A stretch of 64,000 bases of DNA from NCBI GenBank assembly GCA_027618475.1, contig JAQCEJ010000012.1, positions 17,377 to 81,376 of the forward strand. The letters are read 5' to 3'. The notes beneath the pieces were generated by a model. The model worked only from the letters and a program-made list of their open reading frames with translations, made no database searches and was not told the origin of the DNA. Origin of the DNA: Planctomycetota bacterium (lineage in GTDB: Bacteria; Planctomycetota; Planctomycetia; Planctomycetales; Planctomycetaceae). This document shows, one piece after another, positions 17,327-29,905 of the stretch. The position numbers and the translations under genes are program-made. The number at the start of each line of letters is the position of its first letter. The stretch's first letter is position 1.

Positions 17327-18229
17327 TTATTTCATCGGATGTTTTTCGAAAAACGCCCAGATCATGTCGTTCGCCGGAATATTGAGTGCGGATTTCCCCA
17401 GGATTTTGAGTCCGGGTCTCCTCCCGGGCCAGGTGTGCCCTCCCCCTTCGATCGTGACGAGAACGACTTCCGTCCCTTCTTTTCCGCCGGAGTACGTCGT
17501 GCGGACGACTTTCAGCTGGTCGGCTGCTTCGTTCGACAGCACGTCGACAGCAGGAGTTTCGTCGCACTCATTCAGCTTCACCCAGGTTTCGATCGATGGT
17601 TTGACCCCGCGCATCCGCCAGACCGCCGAACTCTCATCGTTTCGTTCATACGACACGAAGTTATCGACCGTCCCATGAAAATGCAGCACCGCAACCGGCC
17701 GCTCGGGTTTCGACTCACTGATCGCAATCGTTCCCGCAACCGGCGCAATCGCGGCGATTCGCTTCGACATTTCAGCCGCGAGCCGGTAGCTCATCATGGC
17801 CCCGTTACTCATACCGCAGGCAAACACGCGCTGCTTGTCGACGTTGATCACCGTTTCAAGATCATCGAGCAGTGCCTCAACATAAGCGACATCGTCGGGC
17901 ATATGTTGGCGAATCTCTGGTGCAAAACCCCCGGCATTCCAGACCTGAAACGGACCTTTCCCCGTCCCATTGGGATAAACGACAACAAAACCGTTTTTGT
18001 CCGACGTTTCGCTCATCCCTGAAAACGCAGCCATCATCCAGGCATTCATCCCGGCCCCATGAAACGTCAACACCACCGGCGTCGCCGTCTCGGGATCGTA
18101 TCCCTTCGGCACATGCACCAGATAAGACCGCTCGCGCCCACCGATGTCGAGCGCCTGCATATGGTTGCCGGGTGTGAGCGGATCAGCAGATAAAAGGGAA
18201 ATCAGAAGCAAGGATTGAATCGCTGTCAT
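17327..18229 (-). CDS. Secreted PHB-depolymerase/LpqC-type alpha/beta-hydrolase
   Basis: A short signal peptide (MTAIQSLLLISLLSADP) precedes an alpha/beta-hydrolase of the esterase PHB depolymerase / LpqC group. The nucleophile elbow is GMSNGA, the acid lies in HFHGTVDNFV, and the histidine is in GGGHTWPG, all in the right order and spacing. The oxyanion segment is LTFHGAGMN. The usual length of the family is 300-350 residues, as here. Relatives act on polyhydroxyalkanoate, feruloyl or acetyl esters; the actual substrate is not determinable. It lies 53 bp downstream of the DUF1080/beta-lactamase-like gene on the same strand and may share its transcript. Confidence 0.83.
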   Translation of the reverse strand: MTAIQSLLLISLLSADPLTPGNHMQALDIGGRERSYLVHVPKGYDPETATPVVLTFHGAGMNAWMMAAFSGMSETSDKNGFVVVYPNGTGKGPFQVWNAGGFAPEIRQHMPDDVAYVEALLDDLETVINVDKQRVFACGMSNGAMMSYRLAAEMSKRIAAIAPVAGTIAISESKPERPVAVLHFHGTVDNFVSYERNDESSAVWRMRGVKPSIETWVKLNECDETPAVDVLSNEAADQLKVVRTTYSGGKEGTEVVLVTIEGGGHTWPGRRPGLKILGKSALNIPANDMIWAFFEKHPMK

Positions 18230-18282
18230 TGGTTAACCGCAACTTTTAGGTATGCCTACGAAGAACAAGCGTTTCCCTCACA

Positions 18283-20127
18283 TCAATTCCTTATCGCTTC
18301 GACGGCGAGTTTTTGGAAGTCGGCGCGGAGGTCGTTGGCGTCGCCGCCGGCGAAGCCCTGGCGAGCGATCAATAACACGAAGATCGTCTCTTGCGTGGGA
18401 TCGATCCATCCCTGCGTGCCGAAGGCGCCGCCGTGGCCGAAGGTGCCGGGGGAGAGCATGCCGGTCGCTCCCTGCGGTTCCATCACCAAGGCAAAACCGA
18501 GTCCCCATTCGCTGCCGGGGGTGAAGCCCAACGGCTTGGGAACATCACCGGTCTGCACCGACGTCATTTCGGCGACCGCTTCCTGCGAGAGAATTCGCTT
18601 GCCGTTCAATTCGCCCCCGTTGAGCGTCATTTGATAAAATCGTACCAGGTCGCCCGCGGTCGATGACAACCCTCCCGAGGGATTCGGCGTTTCCTCGACG
18701 CCGATCCAGCTTTCGCCCGGTTCGATCTCCTTCTTATCCTCCGTTGGCTTGTAGACGACCGCCGTGCGGGCCCGTTGTTCGGATGTCGGGAAGAATGTCG
18801 TTTCGTGCATGTCCAGCGGAGAGAAAATACGCTCGGTGAGAAATTCATCGAACGCTTGCTCCGACACGATTTCCACAATGCGACCGGCGACGGTGAGGCC
18901 GGGACCGTATTGCCACTTCGAACCGGGTTCGAATGCCAGTTCGGAGTGGGCCAGGTCTTCAGCGCTCTTGGCGAGCGTTCCCGTTGTCCGTTGATCACTC
19001 ACCAGGCCGTTCGTGTGCCGTAAACAATCACGAATCGTGATCTCGCGAGACGGTTTCTTGCCCCCCTTGAGCTTTGTTTCCTTGAACGACGGAATGTATT
19101 TCGAAACCGGGTCGTCGAGATCGAGTTTCCCTTCATCACGAAGAATCATGACGGCGGCAGCCGTAATCGGTTTTGTCATCGACGCGATCCGAAAGATCGT
19201 ATCGGGGGCCATGTCGCGATTGGCGGCGACGTCGGCTTTCCCGACGGCACCAACATGCACGACGCGGCCACGCCGGGCGACCAGTGTCACCGCGCCGGAG
19301 GTCTGTTTCTGCTCGACGAATTCGCGCATCCGTTCGTCGATTTTCTTGAGCGCCTCGGCGTCCATACCCGATTCCGCCGCAATACCGTCAACGATCAAAC
19401 CGGCGTCGCGGTCGGTCACTGTGACGAGTACATCTTGCGGATCTTCGGTCAGGATCAATCCGCGCCATCGCACCTCTTGGGGGACCGTGTTGGAGTGCAA
19501 CTGCAAACCGATCGGTCCTGCTTCGCAGAGTTCAGGCTGTGGATCGGACCAGTCGGCGACCAACCGGCCGTTAACGACATGGCGAATACGATTACCGATC
19601 GCCAGGATCTCCATCCGGTTCCAGTCGTGTTGCGATCCGGCGCTTTTGGCGATACCGAGTTTATCCTGATAGACGCTGTTACGGCGGAACAGGTCGTAAT
19701 AGCCATACCCTGACGGGTACATCACGAGATGCCCCTGATAGGTGAAGGGGCCTTCGTCCTTTTCGATGACCGTTCCCCACAGTGAAATCCCCGAATGCAT
19801 TTCGCTGGTGACGAGTTTACTCTCGAAGATCAGCCGCAGGTTGCGATATTTCTCTTTTGTGAGCAGATACGTGCTCGATTTGGGGGCGTTTTTGTCGTCG
19901 TTTCTGCCGACAATCTCCCCCTCTTCGATCGAGAAATATTTACCGATGTGCCCTTCCCAGCCGTCGAAGTTTTTGCCGTTAAACAGGCGAAGGGGCTGTT
20001 CCCCTTCGGGAAGTCTGGAGACTTGAGATTCGCTCCACTCGTCACCACGCACCGATGGCAATTCGACCATCGATTGCACGAAGAATAACAGTGACAGCGC
20101 AACGCAAGAGGTACTTCGAGCGAACAT
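18283..20127 (-). CDS. Secreted fusion: DUF1080 (3-keto-disaccharide hydrolase) + beta-lactamase-like serine hydrolase
   Basis: After a signal peptide (ending near SVRGDEW) comes a domain of about 180 residues with LFNGKNFDGWEG at its start and LQLHSNTVPQEVRWRGL at its end, typical of DUF1080, a concanavalin-like family linked to 3-keto-glycoside hydrolysis. From about residue 245 a class C beta-lactamase-like domain follows: S-x-x-K in ASMTKP (about residue 315), a Y-x-x motif in QYGPG, and H-x-G in FGHGGAFG near the end. Such serine hydrolases are usually esterases or peptidases rather than drug-degrading enzymes. The fusion of the two is typical of planctomycetes. The joint substrate is unknown. 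Confidence 0.82.
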   Translation of the reverse strand: MFARSTSCVALSLLFFVQSMVELPSVRGDEWSESQVSRLPEGEQPLRLFNGKNFDGWEGHIGKYFSIEEGEIVGRNDDKNAPKSSTYLLTKEKYRNLRLIFESKLVTSEMHSGISLWGTVIEKDEGPFTYQGHLVMYPSGYGYYDLFRRNSVYQDKLGIAKSAGSQHDWNRMEILAIGNRIRHVVNGRLVADWSDPQPELCEAGPIGLQLHSNTVPQEVRWRGLILTEDPQDVLVTVTDRDAGLIVDGIAAESGMDAEALKKIDERMREFVEQKQTSGAVTLVARRGRVVHVGAVGKADVAANRDMAPDTIFRIASMTKPITAAAVMILRDEGKLDLDDPVSKYIPSFKETKLKGGKKPSREITIRDCLRHTNGLVSDQRTTGTLAKSAEDLAHSELAFEPGSKWQYGPGLTVAGRIVEIVSEQAFDEFLTERIFSPLDMHETTFFPTSEQRARTAVVYKPTEDKKEIEPGESWIGVEETPNPSGGLSSTAGDLVRFYQMTLNGGELNGKRILSQEAVAEMTSVQTGDVPKPLGFTPGSEWGLGFALVMEPQGATGMLSPGTFGHGGAFGTQGWIDPTQETIFVLLIARQGFAGGDANDLRADFQKLAVEAIRN

Positions 20128-20254
20128 GAGACGTCTCCTGGAAACGGGGCGAAGGGATCGTTCGACGCTGATCTCAGCCGTTTGATCGTACCAGTGATGT
20201 CAGCACGCCGCAAGCGGCGCGCGAGCCCGTCCTTGCACCGCGGTTCGACGCCGA

Positions 20255-21766
20255 CTATTGCTGACTAAACGTCTGATCGCGGAGGCCATCGGTGTATTCG
20301 ACGTCGGCGACGTCGTCCAGTCCGCCGGTAAGCAGCAAACCATCGACCAAGGCGTTGGCTTGTCGCAGGTCGAGTTGCCGGTTGACGTAATCGAGATTCG
20401 TGTCGAGGTATGTCCGGCGAACCAGGTAGACCGAAAAGAAATTGAATTCACCCAGATCGTACGCTTTTTCTGCGAGTTCCAGCGTTTCGCTCGCACGCGG
20501 CAGAATTTCAGATTGATAGCGTTCGACGGCGACCCGCGCGACGTCATAATCGCTGCGGACTTTCGCCAGCCGCGACTTGATCGAGTTACCGATTCGTTCG
20601 ACGTTTTGAGAGGCGCGAACCAACTCGGCATTAGCGGCGGTGATGTTACCCTGATTGCGGTTATAAATCGGCAACGGCAACCCGACTTGTGTGTTAACGA
20701 AAAAGTCCTGGTTTGTGGCGTAGTCCTTTCCCGCACCAAAGTACAACGTAACGTTCGGTATCGCCTGCGCCAATTGCCGCTCGTAATACAACTGAGCCCG
20801 CGTTAACCGCGACTGCGCCGCCTGAAGTTCGGGACTCACCGCCAGTAACTTCTGTTCGGTCGCTTCCCAGTCGCGGTCCATTTCCGCGAAACCGAGTTCT
20901 CCTTCGAGCGGCCGGGGCGCCATGTCGGGGAGTCCGACCATGGAGACCATTTGTTTCCATGCATTGTGATAGACGATCTCGGCCTGCTGCCGCATCATCA
21001 ATATCTGATTGAGTTGAATCTCAGCCTGCAGAATTTCGGGCTTGGCCCCTTCTTTGGCATCGAATCGCAACCTGGCGACACGAACCCCTTCGTTGGCGAC
21101 TCTTTCGAAATCCAACGCGAGTTCCATACGTCGCTGTGCGGCGAGTGCGGTGTAGAAGAGTTGCCGCAGATCGGTCAACACGCGATAACGCTGTGTTTCG
21201 ACGTCGAGCAATTTCGTCTGAACTTCCTGCCGCAACACGTCGCGGTTCTTTTGCAGTTTGTCGCCGGTGACAACCTCCTGCTCGACGAAGCCGGTATGCT
21301 GATCGGTCCCGCGGTCGGCCAACTGCATTGCGTTATAACCGACCGTCGGATTCGGACTAAGCCCGACCTGACAGCGAAACCCTTCGGCCTTATGTGCAAT
21401 CGCCGTCGCTTGCAGAATCGCGGGATTATGTTCCTGAGCGAGTTCTTCGAGTTGCGCAAGCGTGATGGGACCGGTTGCCACGATAACGTCGTTCGAGTCC
21501 AACGACTCAGGCAGGAAATCGTCTTCGATTGGTGTTTCCGCCGAGACAGGAATGATCGGCGAATTCTCGGAGGCATCGCGTGACGCCCTCTTCGTCTTAT
21601 CGATCGGTTCCTGATGTGCTTCTACCGAAGCAACGGCCTGCGCCGCCAACCGGGGACTCATTCCCCGTGGCCGAAGATGAACCGAACTGTTCGTCGACTG
21701 ACACCCCGTAGAGAGCCCGATCAAAAGCAAACATGCGGCGTCGAGATACCGCGAACGATCGTTCAT
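20255..21766 (-). CDS. TolC/CzcC-type outer-membrane efflux lipoprotein
   Basis: This is an outer-membrane factor of about 503 residues. The N-terminus has a lipobox-like LSTGCQ after a hydrophobic stretch, so it is probably acylated. The mature part has two repeats of long amphipathic helices, each half starting with the TolC-type pattern (LEELAQEHNPAILQA and LLAVSPELQAAQSRLTRAQ), and the strand region FVNTQVGLPLPIYNRNQGNI that resembles CzcC. ATG 21766 is chosen for GGAG eight bases upstream; the frame continues 40 codons further but looks non-coding. No RND pump or membrane-fusion gene is adjacent, so its inner-membrane partner lies elsewhere. Confidence 0.85.
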   Translation of the reverse strand: MNDRSRYLDAACLLLIGLSTGCQSTNSSVHLRPRGMSPRLAAQAVASVEAHQEPIDKTKRASRDASENSPIIPVSAETPIEDDFLPESLDSNDVIVATGPITLAQLEELAQEHNPAILQATAIAHKAEGFRCQVGLSPNPTVGYNAMQLADRGTDQHTGFVEQEVVTGDKLQKNRDVLRQEVQTKLLDVETQRYRVLTDLRQLFYTALAAQRRMELALDFERVANEGVRVARLRFDAKEGAKPEILQAEIQLNQILMMRQQAEIVYHNAWKQMVSMVGLPDMAPRPLEGELGFAEMDRDWEATEQKLLAVSPELQAAQSRLTRAQLYYERQLAQAIPNVTLYFGAGKDYATNQDFFVNTQVGLPLPIYNRNQGNITAANAELVRASQNVERIGNSIKSRLAKVRSDYDVARVAVERYQSEILPRASETLELAEKAYDLGEFNFFSVYLVRRTYLDTNLDYVNRQLDLRQANALVDGLLLTGGLDDVADVEYTDGLRDQTFSQQ

Positions 21767-22026
21767 CAAGCAGACTCCATTCCATCGAGGAGGATTCCTC
21801 TCTCCGGTAATATCGGAAAGACCGGTTGTAACAACCGTATTCAATCTGCTGATAAAAGGCATGCAAACGATTATCACGCCGCGCAACTGTTGTAATCGTT
21901 AAAGTTTAACAGCGATGTATCGATTGTTGTCGCGGCGGTGTCGTTACGAAAAAGCTCTCGATTGGTGAACCGGTACAGGTTATCGTTCGTACAACAGGAT
22001 GTCTGTAATACTGATCCGGAGCCAAG

Positions 22027-23466
22027 ATGTCCGACAACCCAAAAGAAAAGCCGATCGATATCCCACGCCAGCCGTTATTCGTGCGGCTGTTGCGGTGGCG
22101 ATTTGTCATCCCGGCGGCTGTGATTGTTGGGTTGATCGTCTCCCCGTTCGCCTATTTTCAACACCTGGTCAACCAAATTCCCGATATCGGTGATCCGTTC
22201 GATGTGGAGGCCTTCGGAACAGTAAAGATCGTCGACGAAGAGAATGGCTGGCTCGACTACGAAGCGGCGTACAAGATGCTGACGCCCTTACCCGATATTC
22301 CAGGCCGTGACATCCAGAAGGAGTATGACGAAGCTCTGGACAACGGCTGGCAGGTGGCGACAGATGTCATTCGCGAATGGGTCGCCGACAACCGTCCCGC
22401 TTTGGCGCGCTGGAAACAGGGGACGGAGAAACCTGATTTTCTCATTCAACAACCAAAAGATTTACATTTCGGACTTCTGATCCCCGATGTGCAAGCGTTC
22501 CGAGAAATCGCAAGACTGTCGCAGTTGGAATGGTCGCGGCTGCTGATTGAAGGAAATGTCGCCGAGGCATGGATCGGGATACGAACGTTGTACCGCTCCA
22601 GCCGGCAATTCGTACGTCATGGCACGCCGATGCAACGCATGCTTGGCGCGGTCTATCTCGCCATCAGCATCAAGGGACTTGAAGACTTAACTCAACACCC
22701 TGCGACGACGGAAACCATGCTGCACGAAATCTTGGATGAGGTGCACCGCACGTATCGTCAGACGCCTCCCAAGTCAGTGTTCGTCAAATGCGACTATTGG
22801 GAATATCAGAATTTGCTGAAAAAACCAGATGAGGTCGCGGGGATCTTGAAGCCCGGTAAGAAAGACACACCCGTCGAAAGACTGCTTGTCTGGTTCGTCG
22901 TCAAATTCGGCTTCGAACCTCAAATGGCACAACGGCTGGCACCCCATTTTTACGCGCGGACGCTCGACCAGATCGATCTGCCGGTGAAAGACCGTCAACC
23001 GTGGACCGGAACGTTGACGATGTTTTCTCCCGATCCGAAGCAGAGTTATCCGGCGGGAATATTGAGTCCCACGGAGATCAACGAGTTTTACATGCAATCA
23101 ATTCTGGCACGATCGTCGCTGAGATCGTGCGACGGAATGGACCAAACGTGCCTCAGAGAGGAAAGCCGTCAATATGCGGTGGAGCTTTGGCTGGCGTTGC
23201 AGATTTATGAGCGTCAGAATGGCAAATATCCCGATACGTTGTCAGAACTCGTCGCTGCCGACATCATCGACTCATTGCCGGTCGATCCGTTCTCGCGCAC
23301 CGGCGCATCGATGCAATACCGTCGCGACGGGGACGGTGCCATCATCTGGGGCGTCGGAGAGAACTACATCGACGATGGCGGTCTCATTGGAATCGCCGTT
23401 AACAATGAACCGTCCGACATCGGCATGCGACTGGGCAACGACAGCGTTGCCGCGAAGAAACCGTAA
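22027..23466 (+). CDS. Membrane-anchored protein with pseudopilin-like C-terminus, paralogue 1
   Basis: This 479-residue protein has an N-terminal cytoplasmic tail (DIPRQPLFVRLLRW), one transmembrane helix (FVIPAAVIVGLIVSPFAYF) and a long extracytoplasmic helical domain. The last 80 residues (LALQIYERQNGKYPDTLSELV, then DPFS, then a Y-R-x-D-G-D-G segment and VGENYIDDGG) look like the C-terminal domain of type II secretion major pseudopilins (GspG), which binds calcium. No function is known. A paralogue follows after 12 bp, so the pair is surely one operon. Confidence 0.75.
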   Translation: MSDNPKEKPIDIPRQPLFVRLLRWRFVIPAAVIVGLIVSPFAYFQHLVNQIPDIGDPFDVEAFGTVKIVDEENGWLDYEAAYKMLTPLPDIPGRDIQKEYDEALDNGWQVATDVIREWVADNRPALARWKQGTEKPDFLIQQPKDLHFGLLIPDVQAFREIARLSQLEWSRLLIEGNVAEAWIGIRTLYRSSRQFVRHGTPMQRMLGAVYLAISIKGLEDLTQHPATTETMLHEILDEVHRTYRQTPPKSVFVKCDYWEYQNLLKKPDEVAGILKPGKKDTPVERLLVWFVVKFGFEPQMAQRLAPHFYARTLDQIDLPVKDRQPWTGTLTMFSPDPKQSYPAGILSPTEINEFYMQSILARSSLRSCDGMDQTCLREESRQYAVELWLALQIYERQNGKYPDTLSELVAADIIDSLPVDPFSRTGASMQYRRDGDGAIIWGVGENYIDDGGLIGIAVNNEPSDIGMRLGNDSVAAKKP

Positions 23467-23478
23467 TCACGAGCGACT

Positions 23479-24936
23479 ATGAACGATCACCCCTACAATC
23501 CGATCGATATCCCACGCCAGCCGTTGTTCGTGCGGCTGTTGCGGTGGAAGGTGGTGATTCCGCTGATCGTCGTCTGTTCGATCTTCACCGCACCATTAAT
23601 GTATCGGCAGTGGCTTCTGAGCCAAATCCCCGACATCGGCGATCCGTTTGATGTGGAAGCGTTCGGAACCGTCGAGCTGGCGGATGAAGAGAACGCAAAG
23701 TTCGACTACGAAGCGGCGGTGGCGATGCTGGTGCCGTTGCCGGAGATTATCGACAAAGACTCGCCTTATGGAGAGAGCATTGCAGGGGATGTTCAGCAGC
23801 ACGCCTTGGACAACGGCTGGGAAGCCGCCGCACCCGAAATCCAACAGTGGGTGGAAGACAATCGACCGGCGATGGAGCGATGGAAGGCGGGGACTGAAAA
23901 GCCTGGCTTTCTCTATTACCAACCCAAGGACGTCAATTTAGAGACTTCGTTTGAATTATATCAAAGTATAAGAGAATTCTATCGCTTGGCTAAGCTGGAA
24001 TCCTCCCGACTCCTCAGCGAAGGGGAACCGGAACAGGCCTGGATTTGGTCGCAGGCGACCATCAGTTGCAGCCGACACTTCGGACAACACGGCGGAATAT
24101 TTGAGCGAACTCTCGGGATGGCAATTCACGCCGTTGGTGTCGTTACCGAGAAAATAATCGTTGATGATCCACTGACCTCGGAGGCTCTGCTCAGCAAAAT
24201 GCTCGCTTACGTTCAGCAAAAGTATTCGGAATCTGCAGCGAATTCCACCGCCATTAAATGGGAATATTTGTGGATCAAAAATTCGATCCATGACGACAAA
24301 ATCGTTGATGATTGGATCGTAATCCACACGGCTCTCGAAAAAGAACAATTTCGGTTATATCGATGGTACAAGATCGAACCAATGTTAAGTCAATTGGTGT
24401 CGCAACAGTATGTTGCCAACGTTCTCGATCAAATCGACCTTCCTTTGCGAGAACGCCAGCAACGAACGACAAATCTCGAACTGTTTTTGCGAGATCCTGG
24501 TACGGCATATAAAGCTGAAATGTTGCATCCAGACAAAATCGAGAGGCTATTCTCGCAAACGATTGTGTTGCGTCAGTTGCAACCCGACTTTTCGAAACCT
24601 GTATTTAGTCGCGCCTGCTTCCAGGAACAGGCCCGTCAATACTCACTCGAACTCTGCATCGCTCTGCAAATCTACCACCGCCGACACGACCATTATCCCG
24701 CAACACTCGATGAACTCGTCCACGATCAAATCCTCGACGAAATCCCCCTCGATCCCTTCTCCCCCACAGGCGAACGAATGCGATATCGCCTTTACAACGG
24801 CGAAGCCTACGTCTGGAGCATCGGCGAAAACGGCGTCGACGACGGTGGATTGTATGTCGACTCCGACGACATCGCCAAAAAAATGCTCGACACCGGTCTG
24901 CGACTGGGTGATAGCGTCGAAGCAAGAAAACCCTGA
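23479..24936 (+). CDS. Membrane-anchored protein with pseudopilin-like C-terminus, paralogue 2
   Basis: This 485-residue protein is a tandem duplicate of the gene before it, with the same order: DIPRQPLFVRLLRW tail, one membrane helix, helical domain with the shared IPDIGDPFDVEAFGTV segment, and a GspG-like end (IALQIYHRRHDHYPATLDELV, DPFSPTGERMRYR, GENGVDDGG). The first 60 bases of coding sequence after the initial codons are nearly identical in DNA, which suggests recent gene conversion or strong constraint there, while the middle of the proteins has diverged. It starts 12 bp after its twin. Confidence 0.75.
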   Translation: MNDHPYNPIDIPRQPLFVRLLRWKVVIPLIVVCSIFTAPLMYRQWLLSQIPDIGDPFDVEAFGTVELADEENAKFDYEAAVAMLVPLPEIIDKDSPYGESIAGDVQQHALDNGWEAAAPEIQQWVEDNRPAMERWKAGTEKPGFLYYQPKDVNLETSFELYQSIREFYRLAKLESSRLLSEGEPEQAWIWSQATISCSRHFGQHGGIFERTLGMAIHAVGVVTEKIIVDDPLTSEALLSKMLAYVQQKYSESAANSTAIKWEYLWIKNSIHDDKIVDDWIVIHTALEKEQFRLYRWYKIEPMLSQLVSQQYVANVLDQIDLPLRERQQRTTNLELFLRDPGTAYKAEMLHPDKIERLFSQTIVLRQLQPDFSKPVFSRACFQEQARQYSLELCIALQIYHRRHDHYPATLDELVHDQILDEIPLDPFSPTGERMRYRLYNGEAYVWSIGENGVDDGGLYVDSDDIAKKMLDTGLRLGDSVEARKP

Positions 24937-25189
24937 AGCGAAGACGTTGCCAGAGCGTCGATATTCGCAATACCGTTGTTGCGGTCTATGTGGACCTACT
25001 GAATTTCGTCACCGGCATCATTGAATTTTTGAACAGATTAATTATTCTATGTGAATAGGTGTCATCTGTCGGTCTGCCGCATCTCTATAAACATTTTCAT
25101 AACCCTCTGGATGGCCACATTTCTGGAGAATTCAGGCGGTGATTCCGTCGCCAACCGGGTTATGGAACCAGGTTCAGGTCAGTGTCATT

Positions 25190-25855
25190 ATGCCCATACG
25201 TGTTGCCTGTCCCGACTGCGCACAGGAATACCAGCTCAAAGACGAGTTGGCGGGGAAAAAAGTTCGCTGCAAGAACTGCCAGGCTATCGTGCCTGTGCCC
25301 GCGGCGGCAAAGCCCAAAGTCGAATTCGATGAGGTTGAATTCGAAGATGAATTTGGTGATGAAATTGATTTCGACGGAGTCGAACTTGAAGAACGTCGGG
25401 CTCAACGAGTTAAACGTCCAACCCGCGTGAAATCGAAACCGGTCAAGAAGAAAAGAAAAAAGCGTCGCCGTTATGATGACGACCTGGAACCAGGAGACCG
25501 CTGGTTTAATCAATCGGTAAAACTCACCCTGATTGCAGGGGGAGCGAACCTGTTATTGGCGATATTACTCGTCGTTACCAAATCGCCAGACTTAAAGGCT
25601 TTCGTTCCCCTAGCGGGATTATTTTCAATCTTCCCCGGCAGCATCATGATCATCGCCGGCGGACTCTGGAATCTCTCCATCGCTTTGGAAGAGGATGCCA
25701 TGTGCCTGATATTATGGTTTTTCCTACCGTTCTATTCTCTCTATTACATTCTCACACGGTGGGATCAGTGCGCTCGCCCCGTATTGATCCAATTCATGGG
25801 GATGGCCATCATTTTTTCATTCATACTCAATACATTTGCCATACAAGGGATCTGA
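25190..25855 (+). CDS. MJ0042-type zinc-ribbon membrane protein
   Basis: The N-terminus is a zinc ribbon with two C-x-x-C knuckles (ACPDCAQEY and VRCKNCQAI), of the kind often fused to membrane domains in planctomycetes and myxobacteria. An acidic stretch (EVEFEDEFGDEIDFD) and a very basic stretch (KKKRKKRRR) follow, then about four hydrophobic helices in the last 110 residues (LTLIAGGANLLLAILLV and others). The start is placed at 25190, where the zinc ribbon begins; earlier codons in the frame do not look coding. Function unknown. It converges on gyrB with only 24 bp between stops. Confidence 0.75.
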   Translation: MPIRVACPDCAQEYQLKDELAGKKVRCKNCQAIVPVPAAAKPKVEFDEVEFEDEFGDEIDFDGVELEERRAQRVKRPTRVKSKPVKKKRKKRRRYDDDLEPGDRWFNQSVKLTLIAGGANLLLAILLVVTKSPDLKAFVPLAGLFSIFPGSIMIIAGGLWNLSIALEEDAMCLILWFFLPFYSLYYILTRWDQCARPVLIQFMGMAIIFSFILNTFAIQGI

Positions 25856-25879
25856 CGGATAGGGTGTATATCAAAGCCA

Positions 25880-28743
<2,864 letters not shown>

Positions 28744-28795
28744 CGAGCCAATGGCATGAATTCCTTGTGATTCGAATGGCGTCGACCGGTTCTCT

Positions 28796-29905
28796 TTAGT
28801 GATCCTGGGCCAACGGCATGATGACATACGTGTATGACTCTCCGACTTTGAAGACCGCGGCACTTTGCGGATCGATCAGACAGAAATGGACCTGCGTCTC
28901 TGCATCAAGCACGCGCAAGAACTCGGCAAGAAACCGTGGATCGAACGTGATCTTCATCTCTGAACCAGAGTATGAAATGGGATGTTCAACCCTCGATTCG
29001 CCGATGTCAGGTGCTTTACTGACCAGCGTCAGTGTGTCGGCGGAAAACTCGAAGTCGACGCCTCTGCTTTCCTGGTCGGTCACAATCTGTGCCTGACGCA
29101 CCGTTGAATAAAACGGTCCCGCCACGAGTTCGATTGTTGCGTTGAATTCTTTGGGAATCACGTCCTGATAACGCGGGAACCGCCCGTCAACCACCCGGCT
29201 GTAGAGTGTTGACTGTCCGGCTTGCACAACGACGTCGTTTCCGCGTACGGCCAGTTTGACCTGCTCGTCACCTTCAGCGAGGCTCTTTTCCAACAGACTC
29301 ATTGCTCGATGGGGAATGACCGGGCTGTTCGTCTCTCCAACGGTTCCGTGTACGGTACATGGGGAACTGATGACCGACAGTCGTCGACTGTCGGTCGCCG
29401 CCATCGTGACGGAATCGCCGCCGAGATCGACCAGCACGCCCCCTAGTGCATAACGAGTGCTTTCGACGTCACATGAAAAGATCGTGCGGCGAATCATTTC
29501 GCGGAAAGTTGCCGCGTCGATGAGATGATAGTTTTCTTCGGAAAACGCAGCGATTGTCGGAAATTCACTGGGATCCTGAACCGCAAGTCGAAAACGGCTG
29601 CGTCCCCCTTTGACGATGAGGGCTTCAGGCGTGACCTCGAGTGCAACGCGTTCGTCGGGGATTTCGCGGAGAATCGACTGCAGTCGGGCGGTGTGTAGTA
29701 AAACTTCGCCCGATTGGTCCGACTCGCAATCTTTGATCACGTGGCGAATGCTGGTCTCGAGATCGGTTCCGATCAGAGAGATTTCGGAATCGGTGACCTG
29801 CAATTTGACGTTTTTCAGGATCTCCTTCGGTGTGCGAGCCGGAACCGCGCCGCTTACAATTTGCAAAGCCGACGAGAGCGACCCGCGATGGCAATTTAGC
29901 TTCAT
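28796..29905 (-). CDS. dnaN: DNA polymerase III sliding clamp, beta subunit
   Basis: This is the sliding clamp that tethers DNA polymerase III. Three repeated clamp domains are visible over about 369 residues: an N-domain with SLIGTDLETSI, a middle domain with ATDSRRLSV (the strongest family mark), and a C-domain ending VFKVGESYTYVIMPLA with the usual Y-V-I-M-P-L motif. AAGGA lies seven bases before the ATG at 29905, so the ATG five codons earlier is not used. It leads the dnaN-DUF721-gyrB operon, with dnaA absent from the window. Confidence 0.96.
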   Translation of the reverse strand: MKLNCHRGSLSSALQIVSGAVPARTPKEILKNVKLQVTDSEISLIGTDLETSIRHVIKDCESDQSGEVLLHTARLQSILREIPDERVALEVTPEALIVKGGRSRFRLAVQDPSEFPTIAAFSEENYHLIDAATFREMIRRTIFSCDVESTRYALGGVLVDLGGDSVTMAATDSRRLSVISSPCTVHGTVGETNSPVIPHRAMSLLEKSLAEGDEQVKLAVRGNDVVVQAGQSTLYSRVVDGRFPRYQDVIPKEFNATIELVAGPFYSTVRQAQIVTDQESRGVDFEFSADTLTLVSKAPDIGESRVEHPISYSGSEMKITFDPRFLAEFLRVLDAETQVHFCLIDPQSAAVFKVGESYTYVIMPLAQDH

